This document shows, piece after piece, positions 43,577-54,004 of a DNA stretch of 64,000 bases. The stretch lies in the NCBI GenBank assembly GCA_009667805.1, contig CM019069.1:99421204-99485203 (forward strand). Reading direction: 5' to 3'. Made by a program: the position numbers and the translations under genes. The notes below the pieces were generated by a model. It had not been told where the DNA came from. It did no database searches and worked only from the letters and a program-made list of their open reading frames with translations. This DNA is from Leptobrachium leishanense. Lineage: Eukaryota > Chordata > Amphibia > Anura > Megophryidae. Position 1 is the first letter of the stretch, and every line of letters begins with the position of its first letter.

Positions 43577-43613
43577 TCCAGTCTCTGTGGATACCGCAAT
43601 TAAAGGGTTAATT

Positions 43614-45810
43614 ATGGATCCAGACACTGCTGCCAAATGGTGTGAGGAGCATAATAGCCAGATAGGGTTAAGCATAGTCATGGACATTCCTGCAGACACT
43701 TGGGCCGAAGATCAGATTCGCCGGGCCGTGGCCGCACTGACACCAGAACATCAGGGGTTAATTCTGGACATTAAAGTGAACCCAGATACTTCTCACACAC
43801 ATATGTTCTTTTTGAGTGGAGAAAGGGTGTTCCAGTGTGTTTTCAGGGCGCGAGTGTGAAGCTGACCGACGAGGTGAAAGTTCAACTGATTCAGCCAAGT
43901 GCGCCACGTGGCGATCCCGCGAACGTTCCCGCATCCAGTCTGCTTGCCATGATCGGGCCTCAGTTCCTCGTGGCTATCGGAGATTTGCTGGCTAAATGTC
44001 AAAGAACAAGCCCTCCTCACACTAATTTTGGTTATCGACGGTTGAGGAATTTTTCAGGAAGCGCGCCAACTCCGGCGGGAGAAGAAACCTTCGAAGAATG
44101 GGTGGAACAGGCGATGCAGGCTCTGGATGAGTGGGACGTCCCTGAAGTGCAGAAGAAACAGAGAATTACAGAGAGCCTGAAGGGACCTGCATCAGAGGCT
44201 GTCAGAAACCTGAAGTTGAGTAAGAAAGACTGTACTGCTTTAGACTACTTAAATATATTACAGGAAGTCTTCGGGCGAACAGAAAAGGCTGCTGAACTCA
44301 TGTACCAGTACGAACACACCTACTAGTGGAGAGGTGAGAAATTGATTGATTATATAAGGCGCCTGGACAAGATTCTGCACCAGATACTACTCAAGAAAGG
44401 GGCCGAACCTGCCCTGGTAGATCAGATCAGAATGCGGCAGATATTGAGGGGTGCTCAGCCTTTAGACCCTGTGATGTTGCAACTAAAGACTCAAGAAGGC
44501 AATAAAGAGTTTAATTACCTAAAGCTGATTCAAACTGTTTGAGAAGAAGAAGCCCTTCTGGAGGAGAAGTCTGCAAGAAGGGGAGAAAAGGTTTATGCCC
44601 AACCTGTAAGGTATAATGAGTGTTCGTCGGACGAAGATGATCCGGAGGAGACATATGAGCCGAAAATTGACCGACAAGAGCAGTTCACTGTTCATGGTGA
44701 GATGCAAAAGACTCTCAAGAGAGTCCAAGAGGCCCAAGCTGAACTGGAACAGGCTCACGCGGATTTGCGCCAAGAAATCTTGAAGGTAGCAAAAATACAA
44801 ATTGAAATACAGAGGTCTCTCTCAGATATGCGAACAGCAAGGGTTGCTGTGGCATCCGACAGGTGGTCTTCAAATGAGACGCAGCGAGAAAGTGCAGCCC
44901 CATCTTCAAAAGAAAGGTGTTTCAGCTGTGGAGAATTGGGTCATTACCGAGCGCAGTGTACGAACCGAAGGCCAGAAAGGAAAATAGTTGAAGATTTCTT
45001 AAAGGCCTTAGAAGGACTGTTATCTACCTCACAAGTGGGAAACTTCAGAGAACCCCGGTGGAGAGAACAAACTGGGTACCCAACTGCTGGAGACTACTAC
45101 GATTCCCAAGATCCAAATAGGAGGCAGGGAGGGTCTGAATATGTACCTGCTAGAAATAGAAGATCCTCTCCCTGGAGGTCCGGCCCTACGTCACGGGAAA
45201 ACAATGAACGTCCTCAATCACCGCGAATGAGGACGAGGGTTAGGTTACTGCAGACTGGGCCTATGCTTCCTACTACTACTACGGAGAAGTTCCCTGATAA
45301 GCTGATAGGTCCTTCGCCCGTCATTCCAGTTCAAGTAGAAGGGATCTACACCAAGGCTCTTCTAGATTCAGGCACCCAAGTAACTCTGATCTACCGAGAC
45401 TTCTATCAGAAATACTTGAAACATATACCCCTGAAGAAGTTGAAGGATCTCGAAATCTGGGGTATGGGGACTGAGAGGTTTCCCTATGATGGATATCTAC
45501 AGATGAAGCTGGAATTCAGTTCCATGACCGTTGGACAACCGAGAGTATGTGACACGTTGGCCATTGTGTGTCCTCGGCCCTCCGGAGCTAATCGAAGTTC
45601 TATGATAGTGGGGACGAACACCGACTTTGTGAGACGTCTTCTAACCCCACTGGTGAAGGAAGAGAATCATGCTCCCAAAAAGGCGCACTCGATGTTACAG
45701 CCGGTCTGTCAACGGATGGTCAAAGAGCAGAGAGCCCCTGTAGAAGTGAGGCGGCTGAGGGAAACGGAAGGGACAGCGAAGGTTATACAGTCCAGAGAAG
45801 TCCTGAAATA
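43614..45810 (+). pseudogene. gag: gypsy copy B gag and protease, decayed
   Basis: Same domain order as copies A and C: PNMA-like N-terminal domain, capsid-like region (FGYRRLRNFSG, EETFEEWVEQ), stalk, CCHC knuckle (CFSCGELGHYRAQC near 44,920) and protease with LLDSGTQVTLIYRDF. Lesions: a 2-bp CA insertion at about 43,800, a TAG at 44,324 replacing Gln, a TGA at 44,540 and a long frame from 44,702 that carries knuckle and protease together. In that last stretch no gag stop separates gag from protease, so Gag and Pro would be one frame there. The protease active site is intact, as DSGT rather than DSGA. Confidence 0.85.
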
Positions 45811-45825
45811 ATCTCTGCAAGAGTT

Positions 45826-46336
45826 TTGAAAAGGATAAGTGGAAGAGTTTCCGTCAACGTATGTGATGTGTCTGACTCTTCAATAAATTTGAAGGCACAG
45901 ATGTCGATCGGGCGAATGGCTTCTGTTAAGCCCCTCTCCACTCCCGATCTAGGGAGGAGAGTGAATAAAGCGATTCAAGATGAACGGTTCTACCCTAAAG
46001 ATGCTCCTATCTCATTCAAGCGGAAGAAGCGGGTTCAGTCTCCAATACTCAAGTCGGAAAAATCGGTCTCCAAGTATGAGTTTGAGGTGGGATGTGCTAA
46101 GAGCACTAAATACCCCATTCGTCTCAAGGATGATAAGACTTGTCGAGAAAGGTGGAGACGAGTTCCATTGGGAGGCCTAGTTGAACTGAACAGAACCAAA
46201 GGAGTGATTGGAGCAGAGGGACTGACAGTCATGACTGTGGGTGTTCCTGAGTTATATTGTTACCCTGCATGGATGAAGGCTCATTGTGAACAACAGAATA
46301 AAAGCCCAAACGTTCGATACGGCCTCCTCAGAGACT
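45826..46336 (+). pseudogene. pol: gypsy copy B pol remnant with internal deletion
   Basis: The linker before RT is recognisable (RFYPKDAPIS, RRVPLGGL), but at about 46,195 the frame jumps from the start of RT straight to the segment between RNase H and integrase (VMTVGVPELYCYP, compare VMAAAVPEFYCNP in copy C). About 1.3 kb including the whole RT palm and RNase H is gone. A Tc1 element interrupts at 46,339, and the end of the element resumes at 49,113. Confidence 0.8.
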
Positions 46337-46695
46337 TACAGTCAGGTCCAGAAATATTGGGACATCGACACAATTCTAACATCTTTGGCTCTATACACCA
46401 CCACAATGGAGTTGGAATGAAACAAACACAATGTGCTTTGGCTGCAGACTGTCAGCTTTAATTTGAGGGAATGTACATCCAACTCAGGTGAACGGTGTAG
46501 GACTTACAGCAGTTTGCAGATGTGCCTCCACTTGTTAAGGGACCAAAAGTAATCGGACAATTGGCTTCTCAGCTGTTCCATGGCCAGGTGTGTGATATTC
46601 CCTCATTACCCGAATTACAATGTGCAGATAAAAGGCCCAGAGTTCATTTCAAGTGTGCTATTTGCATTTGAAATCTGTTGCTGTCAACTCTCAAG

Positions 46696-48857
46696 ATGAG
46701 ATCCAAAGAGCCTTCACTATCAGTGAAGCAAGCCATCATTAGGCTGAAGAAACAAAACAAACCCATCAGAGAGATAGCAAGAACATTAGGCGTGGCCAAA
46801 ACAACTGTTTGGAACATTCTCAAAAAGAAGGAACGCACCGGTGAGCTCAGCAACACCAAAAGACCCTGGAGACCACAGAAAACAACTGTGGTGGGTGAAT
46901 GAAGAATTCTTTCCCTGGTGAAGAAAAAACCCTTCACAACAGTTGGCCAGATCAAGAACACTCTCCAGGAGGTAGGTGTATGTGTGTCAAAGTCAACAAT
47001 CAAGAGAAGACTTCACCAGATTGAATACAGAGGGTTCACCACAAAATGAAAACCATTGGTGAGCCTCAAAAACAGGAAGGCCAGATTAGAGTTTGCAAAC
47101 AACACCTAACAAAGCCTTCACAGTTCTGGAACAAGATCCTATGGACAGATGAGACAAAGATCAACTTGTACCAGAGTGATGGGAAGAGAAAAGTGTGACG
47201 GAACGAGATGTTATAGTCCGCCCGCGGGTGTGCTCCAATCTGCGTATGCTTCCTTCCCCCTTTGTATTGTTTCCCCGGCCCGACTACCAAGGTTGTGACA
47301 CTTGGCGTCTCGAGCGACCGGGTCTGACTTTGCACTCTTGGCGACCGACGCAGTGAAGTGGACCTTGGTGTGGATCCAGCCCGACCACTGAGGAGTGTCC
47401 CTCAGCGTCCCGAGCAGCTGGCCACTGACCCGTACGTGGACCTTTACGGTCGTGGGTCGGAACGGCTTACTTCTGCGAAGATTCGGATCTCCCAATAATG
47501 AGCGGCCAACGGTCGATCGTTCGGAATTCGTATCTCCTCGTGGTCGATGAGACCTAGCTACCCAGCACTGACCTAATCTGATCTCTTGGTGATGGAGCTG
47601 GCATACGGTCGATCGTTCGGAGCCGTTCGGATCGCGCAGCGGTCACTGGGGTATTCACGGCACAGCACCGACCTGTTCGGATCCCACACTACCAAGAGAC
47701 AGCTCGATTCGTCCGGCAGCAGTATTCGGATCGCGCGGCGGTCGAAGCGCCCACGCGTTGCCAGGTGCGCTTTCTTCAGATCTCCCGACAGTTAGCTGAG
47801 CAGGCTCGGTCGGCTGGCGGTATTCGGATCGCGCGGCAGCGGCGCGCGGTATGTCTTCGTTTCGTCTGGTGTGCTGAACCACGAGGGATGTCAGACACAG
47901 TTGGCAAACAGAGACACGAGACGCAGCTGCATGAACTCAAAACCAAAGACACTTTTATTTTTACAACACCTGCATTTATAACTTTTACCACGAGCTCCAC
48001 ATCTGGAACACCCCCTGCCCGCCCCCACAGGTATCATTGGCTAAGGCGCATCGGGGCGTTGCCGATTCGGAACCGGAAGGTTCGGATCGGCCATTTTCCC
48101 TCCTGCTCCGCCCGATCCGAACACGCGGCGGCAGAAAATGGCGGCAAATTTAAAACGGCATCCGTTACACAATATCAACACTTTTATTTACAGGTACTCC
48201 TTCGGCCAGCTAGAATGCAGGATCGTTGGTGCCACGGCACAAATACATAGTTCATTAAATATCAGTGTCCTGATCCCCTGTCTCTGGCTGAGGGTGCTGG
48301 GCCAGTCCATCACAAAAAGTATGGAGAAGGAAAGGAACTGCTCATGATCCGAAGCATACCACCTCATCAGTGAAGCATGGTGGTGGTAGTGTCATGGCGT
48401 GGGCATGTATGGCTGCCAATAGAACTGGTTCTCTTGTATTTATTGATGATGTGACTGCTGACAAAAGCAGCAGGATGAATTCTGAAGTGTTTTGGGCAAT
48501 ATTATCTGCTTACATTCAGCCAAATGCTGCAGAACTCATTGGACGGCGCTTCACAGTGCAGATGGACAATGACTCAAAGCATACTGCAAAAGCAACCAAA
48601 GAGTTTTTGAAGGGACAGAAGTGGAATGTTATGCAATGGCAAGTCAATCACCTGACCTGAATCCCATTGAGCATGCATTTCACTTGCTGAAGACAAAACT
48701 GAAGGGAAAATGCCCCAAGAACAAGCAGGAACTGAAGACAGTTGCAGTAGAGGCCTGGCAGAGCATCACCAGGGATGAAACCCATCGTCTGGTGATGTCT
48801 ATGCGTTCCAGACTTCAGGCTGTGATTGACTGCAAAGGATTTGCAACCAAGTATTAA
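46696..48857 (+). pseudogene. Tc1 transposase, split by an LTR-like insertion
   Basis: It starts MRSKEPSLS, with a helix-turn-helix (IREIARTLGVAKTTVWNIL). The C-terminal half from 48,320 has VKHGGGSVMAWACMA, the second Asp block MDNDSKHTAKATKEFL and, after a frame break, the region before the end at TKY-TAA. Stops occur at 46,900, 47,047 and 47,108. A 1121-bp insertion at 47,194 separates DGKRK from VWRRKGT. The DDE residue order fits DD34E. Confidence 0.87.
47194..48314. repeat. probable solo LTR (1121 bp) in the Tc1 transposase
   Basis: It starts TGTGACGGA and ends TCCATCACA (near-perfect inverted ends, TG...CA) and is flanked by a 5-bp duplication AAAAG (47,189-47,193 and 48,315-48,319). 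Removing it with one AAAAG restores the Tc1 reading frame exactly. TG...CA plus 5-bp duplication suggests an LTR left by recombination. The middle is rich in GATCGCGC(A/G)GCGGTC and CGTTCGGA words. No coding sequence. No full-length partner is present here. Confidence 0.68.
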
Positions 48858-49112
48858 GAAGGGAAAGTTTGATTTATGATTATTATTCTGTCCCATTACT
48901 TTTGGTCCCTTAATAAGTGGGAGGCACATCTGCAAACTGCTGTAAGTCCTACACCGTTCACCTGAGTTGGATGTACCTACCCTCAAATTAAAGCTGACAG
49001 TCTGCAGTTAAAGCACATTGTGTTTGTTTCATTCCAACTCCATTGTGGCGGTGTATAGAGCCAAAGATGTTAGAATTGTGTTGATGTCCCAATATTTCTG
49101 GACCTGACTGTA

Positions 49113-49345
49113 CCTACGATTCACCGGGACCTAGCACTGAAGAAGCTGTTACCACTGTGCGAAGGCTGCCCGAAGTGTCTGCTACGCTAGCTGAGGTAGT
49201 CAGGGACATGAGTCAGCTTGAGGATGTATATCTGACCCATTATATGTCTGCTACTGAACCTGAATGTACTGCTTAATGTATATATTGCAATGTTATGTAT
49301 CTGTTACACTCCCTTGGAGGGACCCAAGAGTTTAAGGGGGGAGAG
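49113..49345 (+). pseudogene. pol: gypsy copy B 3' coding end and polypurine tract
   Basis: This is the tail of the post-integrase extension (VRRLPEVSATLAEVV, MSQLEDVYLTHYM), ending at TAA near 49,275, then non-coding sequence and the polypurine tract AAGGGGGGAGAG at 49,334-49,345 directly before the 3' LTR. It matches 58,050-58,273 of copy C. Confidence 0.85.
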
Positions 49346-50291
49346 TGTAGCGCTGCTTTAAAAACAGTGTATTCTGGTGCTTTGAACTATTGCTGCCACC
49401 AGAGGGAGACAGAGACATTGTTAGACTATGCTGGACAAAACAGAACTACATGTACCATCGTCCTTTGCGTGAGGACAGGAAGTAGGTGGTACAGGAAGAG
49501 GAAAGAGATCAGGAGCCTCGTGCAAGGCAGAAGCAGAGTGAGTGGAGCAGTGAAAGGTGGAGGACGCACGTTGGAGCTGTCGGGGATCGCAACCAGGCCG
49601 GAGTACAGACGCTGTCTTACTGGTGCTGGAGATTGGGACAGTGACCGTGTTAAGACCTATCTGCGCAGCGCTGAGAGGTCTGGAGGAAGAGTTAGATCCG
49701 GCAGGACCCCGAGTTAGGAGACCGCGCTGATCGATTGGGAGTGCAGGTGGTGGATCGTTGTTCCAGTTGCGGAGATTTGGCAAGCAGGGAGCAAATTCAG
49801 TGGCACAGAGTCCCAGTGTACAGCGGAGAAGATCCTTTGATTGAGGCATCGGGTGCTGGACAGTCTCGTTCATCGGATGGGTGAGAGGCCTCCCAGGCTG
49901 CAGTTCCCAAATAAGAAACGCGCGCTGCAATATTGTTTAAATCCACAGGGCCCCAACGGTGACTAGTCGAAGATTGTCTTGTTTCATTCACTGGTCAGTT
50001 GAATACAATACCCAGGTACCCGAGACAACACACATACACATTTTTGAGATATTATTCACGGGACTTACACTCCAGAACTGAGGGGTTAACCATTTCTTTT
50101 GCCGCCGCATGTTTTTCCCGCGTTACGAATTCTTGTCATTTAAATACCGTATATGCGTAATATATGCTGCTTCATTGGGATCAGTAAAGAATACATAAAA
50201 ATCCACAACAGTGCTGGTGTATAGTTATTTTCTACTGCGGTGAGACTAACCCGAGGTTTATTCAGCGGCTCCTCCGGGGGTGAGCGCTACA
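49346..50291 (+). repeat. 3' LTR of gypsy copy B (946 bp)
   Basis: It starts TGTAGCGCTGC and ends GAGCGCTACA. It is complete and close to the LTR of copy A and to the truncated 5' LTR of the same copy. It is followed directly by CCTG of the 33-bp repeat. Confidence 0.92.
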
Positions 50292-50592
50292 CCTGTTTCT
50301 ACTGGCAATGCGCAGCCAGTCATGCCTGTTTCTACTGGCAATGCGATACCAGTCATGCCTGTTTCTACTGGCAATGCGATGCCAGTCATGCCTGTTTCTA
50401 CTGGCAATGCGATGCCAGTCATGCCTGTTCCCACTGGCAATGCGCAGCCAGTCATGCCTGTTCCCACTGGCAATGCGCAGCCAATCATGCCTGTTCCCAC
50501 TGGCAATGCGCAGCCAGTCATGCCTGTTCCCACTAGCAATGCGCAGCCACTCATGCCTGTTCCCACTGGCAATGCGCAGCCAGTCATGCCTG
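50292..50592 (+). repeat. 33-bp coding repeat (nine units), upstream part of proline-rich ORF
   Basis: Nine exact 33-bp periods from 50,292 to 50,588 encode the 11-residue unit PV(S/P)TGNA(Q/M/I)PVM without stops. Most changes are synonymous or limited to the third-to-last Q/M/I position. The frame continues after gypsy copy C at 59,148, where two more units start the downstream ORF. The upstream end abuts the LTR of copy B, so the true start is not visible. Confidence 0.85.
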
Positions 50593-51627
50593 TGTAGCGC
50601 TGTGTTTAAATCTTACTGTGGCAGTACCTATTTTTGGCCACCGGGGGGAGACAAGCGCGATCAGAGACACTGAACATGGGGACTACATTTCCCGGCGTGC
50701 TTTGCAAACAGACAGGAAGTGGGTGGGACACAGACGCTGTACATCCTGAGCCTCGTGGAGAACGCGCCAGAGCGCGCCAGGGAGTGCATGGAAGAGGACG
50801 CAGTGCTGCTGAGCGGAATCGTGACCAGGCCGGAGCGCAAGTGTGGCCTATGAGGAATTGAGTGGGGTTATCCTGCCTTGCCAGAAGGAGCCTTACCCAC
50901 CGGCCATCACCACCAAGTGTATTCCAGACAAGCTGAGGACCCCGAGTAAGGAGTACCGCGAGTCCAACGGATGGGAGAGCAGGCGGTAGTCAAGTCCGGG
51001 CTGAAACACAGAGAGCCTGAATATCGATCCAACAGCCGGTATCCCAGCGCGGAGCCAAGCGGAGAGACGTCCTGGGTCAGCGGAGCCTTGGTGATCAGCG
51101 GATGGGTGAGAGGCCTCCAAGGCTGTTTCCACAAAAGTTCCAGCACGCTGTTGTTTATTTCTGAAACCCACAGGGCCCCAACGTGACTAGTCGAAGACAT
51201 CACTTAAAAGATTCACTGGCCAGTTGAATAGTACCCGGGTACCATAACACACACATACACTCACAATTCGGGACTTAACCTGTTCGGGACTCACTCCCTA
51301 GTATCCGAAAAAGGGGAAAAGATTTGCATCTTATTTTATTTTTCCGCTGCGCGTTTCTCGTAATTACGAAGCATTGTATATTTTTCTACTGAGTCGCGTT
51401 TTCCAGAAATACGAAGTCTCGCATTTCTTTTTTCCCGCTGCGCGTTTACCGCAATACGAAATACTGTAAATATATCTACGAACACCGTGTCTTATTATAT
51501 GCCTTTTACTTCAGTAAACTATATAATTTATAAAATCCACAACGGTGCTGGAGTATATTTATTCCCTAGTGCGGGGAGACTGACCCGTGGTTCATTTTCA
51601 GCGGCTCCTCCGGGAGTGAGCGCTACA
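50593..51627 (+). repeat. 5' LTR of gypsy copy C (1035 bp)
   Basis: It starts TGTAGCGCTGTG and ends AGCGCTACA. It belongs to a different LTR subtype from copies A and B (GACAAGCGCGATCAGAGACA after the start), though the first 10 and last 60 bases agree. A CCTG duplication flanks the element at 50,589-50,592 and 59,148-59,151. Confidence 0.92.
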
Positions 51628-51629
51628 CG

Positions 51630-51649
51630 TGGGGGCTCGTTTCCGGGAT
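51630..51649 (+). other. primer-binding site of gypsy copy C, 2-bp insertion
   Basis: TGGGGGCTCGTTTCCGGGAT has two extra T compared with copies A and B in the middle of the tRNA-Pro complement. This probably weakens priming. Confidence 0.8.
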
Positions 51650-51685
51650 CCAGTCTCTGGAAAAACCGCATCTAAAGGGTTAAAT

Positions 51686-53176
51686 ATGGGTCCAGATACT
51701 GTTGCCGAATGGTGTGAGGAGCACAGTAGTCAGTTAGAATGTTGTATAGTCATGGATATTCCCGCAGACACTTGGGCCGAAGATCAGATTCGCCAGGCCG
51801 TGGCCGCGCTGACACCAGACCATCGGGGGTTAATTCTGGACATTAAAAAGGACACAGATACCTCTCACACGTATGTTCTTTTTGAATGGAGAAAGGGTGT
51901 TCCAGTATGTTTTCAGGGCGCAAGCATGAAGCTGACCGATGAGGTGGAAGTCCAACTGATTCAGCCAAGTGTGCCACGTGGCGAATCCGCAAGTGTTCCC
52001 GCGCCCAGTCCATTGGCCATGATCGGGCCTGAATTCATAGTGGCTATTGGAGATTTGCTGGCTAAGTGTCAGAGAACAAGCCCTCCGCACACTAACTTCG
52101 GTTATCGACGGTTGAGAAATTTTACAGGAAACGTACCAACTCCGGCGGGAGAAGAAACCTTTGAGGAATGGGTAGAACAGGCGATGCAGGCTCTGGATGA
52201 GTGGGACGTCCCTGAAGCCCAGAAAAAGCAAAGGATCACCGAGAGTTTAAAGGGACCTGCGTCAGAAGCGGTGAGAAACCTAAAACTGAGTAGAAAAGAC
52301 TGTACTGCTTTAGATTATTTAAACGTTTTGGAGGAAGTTTTTGGGCGAACAGAAAAGGTCGCAGAGCTTGTATATCAGTACGAACACACCTATCAGCGGA
52401 AAGGTGAGAGAATGACCGAATACATGAGGCGCCTAGATAAGATTCTGCACCAATTACTCCTCAAGAAAGGGGCCGAGCCGGCCGAAGTGGATAAGATCCG
52501 AATAAAACAGATCCTGAGGGGCTCTCAACCTCTAGATCCGGTGATGCTGCAGCTGAGAAGCAGGGCAGGTAATCAGGAACTGAAGTATCTGGAACTGATC
52601 CGAGCTGTCAGAGAGGAGGAGGCTTTACTGGAGGAAAAATCCTTCAGGCGAGGGGAAAGGGCTTACGCACAACCTGTAAGGCATAACGACGGTCTGCAGC
52701 CTGAAAGCGATTCGCTGGATACTTACGGGTCCGACGTGGACGAGCAAGAGCACCTGACAGCTTTTAAATCCACAGAGAGGGCTGCCAAAGAATTACACCT
52801 CTCTGAACGTGGTGAGTTGCACAAAACTGTTAAGAAAGTACAGGAAGCTCAAGCTGAATTGCAGCGGGTGCACGCGGAACTGTGCCGAGTGTTGATGAAG
52901 GTGACAGAGATGCAGGCAGAGATGCAGAAGTTCCTTACAGGCATGCAGACAACCGGAGTTGCTGTGGCGTCTAGCCAAGGTCCTTTAACTGAATCACAAC
53001 AGGCGACTGTGTCTCCACTTTCTAAAAAGAGATGTTTTGGTTGTGGAGAAATGGGCCACTTCCGCGCACAATGCAAAGACCGAAAGCCTGAGAAGAATAG
53101 AGTTGATGAGTTGTTAAAAGCCTTGAAGGAACTGTTATCTACCTCACCGGCGGGAAACGCCATGGGGCGCCAGTGA
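51686..53176 (+). CDS. gag: gypsy copy C gag, PNMA-like, intact
   Basis: Intact gag of 496 codons. I take the ATG at 51,686 (MGPDTVAEWC) because it matches the start used in copies A and B. Domains: residues 1-115, a PNMA-like N-terminal domain (WCEEHSSQ, VMDIPADTWAEDQI, FEWRKGVPVCF); a linker with MIGPEF; residues about 135-310, a capsid-like helical domain (FGYRRLRNFTG, EETFEEWVEQAM, ESLKGPASEAV, EEVFGRTE, MTEYMRRLDKIL); an acidic then coiled-coil stalk to about 440; and a CCHC knuckle CFGCGEMGHFRAQC at 53,033-53,074. The protein would assemble the particle and bind RNA. No stop or frameshift is visible. Confidence 0.92.
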   Translation: MGPDTVAEWCEEHSSQLECCIVMDIPADTWAEDQIRQAVAALTPDHRGLILDIKKDTDTSHTYVLFEWRKGVPVCFQGASMKLTDEVEVQLIQPSVPRGESASVPAPSPLAMIGPEFIVAIGDLLAKCQRTSPPHTNFGYRRLRNFTGNVPTPAGEETFEEWVEQAMQALDEWDVPEAQKKQRITESLKGPASEAVRNLKLSRKDCTALDYLNVLEEVFGRTEKVAELVYQYEHTYQRKGERMTEYMRRLDKILHQLLLKKGAEPAEVDKIRIKQILRGSQPLDPVMLQLRSRAGNQELKYLELIRAVREEEALLEEKSFRRGERAYAQPVRHNDGLQPESDSLDTYGSDVDEQEHLTAFKSTERAAKELHLSERGELHKTVKKVQEAQAELQRVHAELCRVLMKVTEMQAEMQKFLTGMQTTGVAVASSQGPLTESQQATVSPLSKKRCFGCGEMGHFRAQCKDRKPEKNRVDELLKALKELLSTSPAGNAMGRQ

Positions 53177-54004
53177 AGGAGCAACCTAGGTGCCCGAAGA
53201 TTGAACCCCGCTCCAAAAATCAAGCCAGGGCTAAGAGGGCGAGAGGGCCCAAAGTCCGGCCAACTGCTGAGCCTGCCAGGACTGAAGAGTTACTCCTTTA
53301 GCATCCGGACCTACGTCATGGGGAAGCAATGCACACCCAAAACCTACACGGGCCAAGAAAAAGGCCAGGGTACAACAAACCGGGTCTAAATGTCCTGATA
53401 CCGCCACCAAGTTTCCTGATCAACTGATAGGTCCTTCTCCTATTGTGCCAATCCAAGTGGAGGGAGTCTACACTAAAGCTCTGTTGGATTCGGGGCTCAA
53501 GTGACACTGATCTACCGAGACTTCTATGAGAAACATTTGAAGCACATTCCTTTACAGAAATTGAAGGACCTGGAAATCTGGGGTATCGGAACTGAGAAAC
53601 TCCCCTATGACGGGTATCTACAGGTGAAATTGGAGATCGGATCCGAAGTCATCGGACAGTCCGGAGGTTGTGATGCATTGGCCATTGTGTGTCCTCGACC
53701 CTCAGGTGCAAACAGAAGTTCCATGATAGTGGGGACGAATACTGATTTGGTGCGGCGTCTCCTGACACCTATTGTATTGGAAGAAGGTTCTACTCAAGGA
53801 GTGCACCCAATGTTACGTCCGGTCTATCAGAGGATGGTTGAAGAACAGAAGGCACCTGCTGAAGTGGGGCGCCTATGGAGATTGGAAGGAATGGAGAAGG
53901 TTCTGCAAGCAGGAGAAGTAGCAAGTTTCCGGGCTTCAGTCAAGTTGAATGGGTCGCAACCAGGTCCCTATGTGGTGCTGGAGACCGATCTTAATCATGG
54001 GTGA
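53177..54004 (+). pseudogene. pol: gypsy copy C protease, frameshifted at active site
   Basis: Compared with copy A, one G is missing in the active-site codons (about 53,494, GATTCGGGG then CTCAAG), which breaks DSGA. The frame from 53,501 continues TLIYRDFYEKHLKHI to DLNHG and meets a TGA at 54,002 because one base is missing there too. Upstream, 53,177-53,500 holds the gag-pro linker with several stops. The protease of this copy is dead. Confidence 0.85.

Larger units (their letters stand above)
46339..49110 (+). mobile_element. Tc1-type transposon with about 220-bp inverted repeats
   Basis: The termini are CAGTCAGGTCCAGAAATATT on both strands, and the inverted repeats extend about 220 bp (46,339-46,560 and 48,885-49,110). 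TA flanks both ends (46,337-46,338 and 49,111-49,112). Without the 1121-bp insertion at 47,194 the element is about 1.65 kb, a normal Tc1 length. It is inserted in gypsy copy B. Confidence 0.92.

Noticed and set aside
50258..50587. Minus-strand frame of GCALPV repeats opposite the 33-bp units
   Set aside because: It is a shadow of the coding strand; the plus frame continues on the other side of gypsy C and the minus frame does not.
50292..50592. 33-bp repeats as a CRISPR array
   Set aside because: Repeats are directly contiguous, keep a reading frame and have no spacers.
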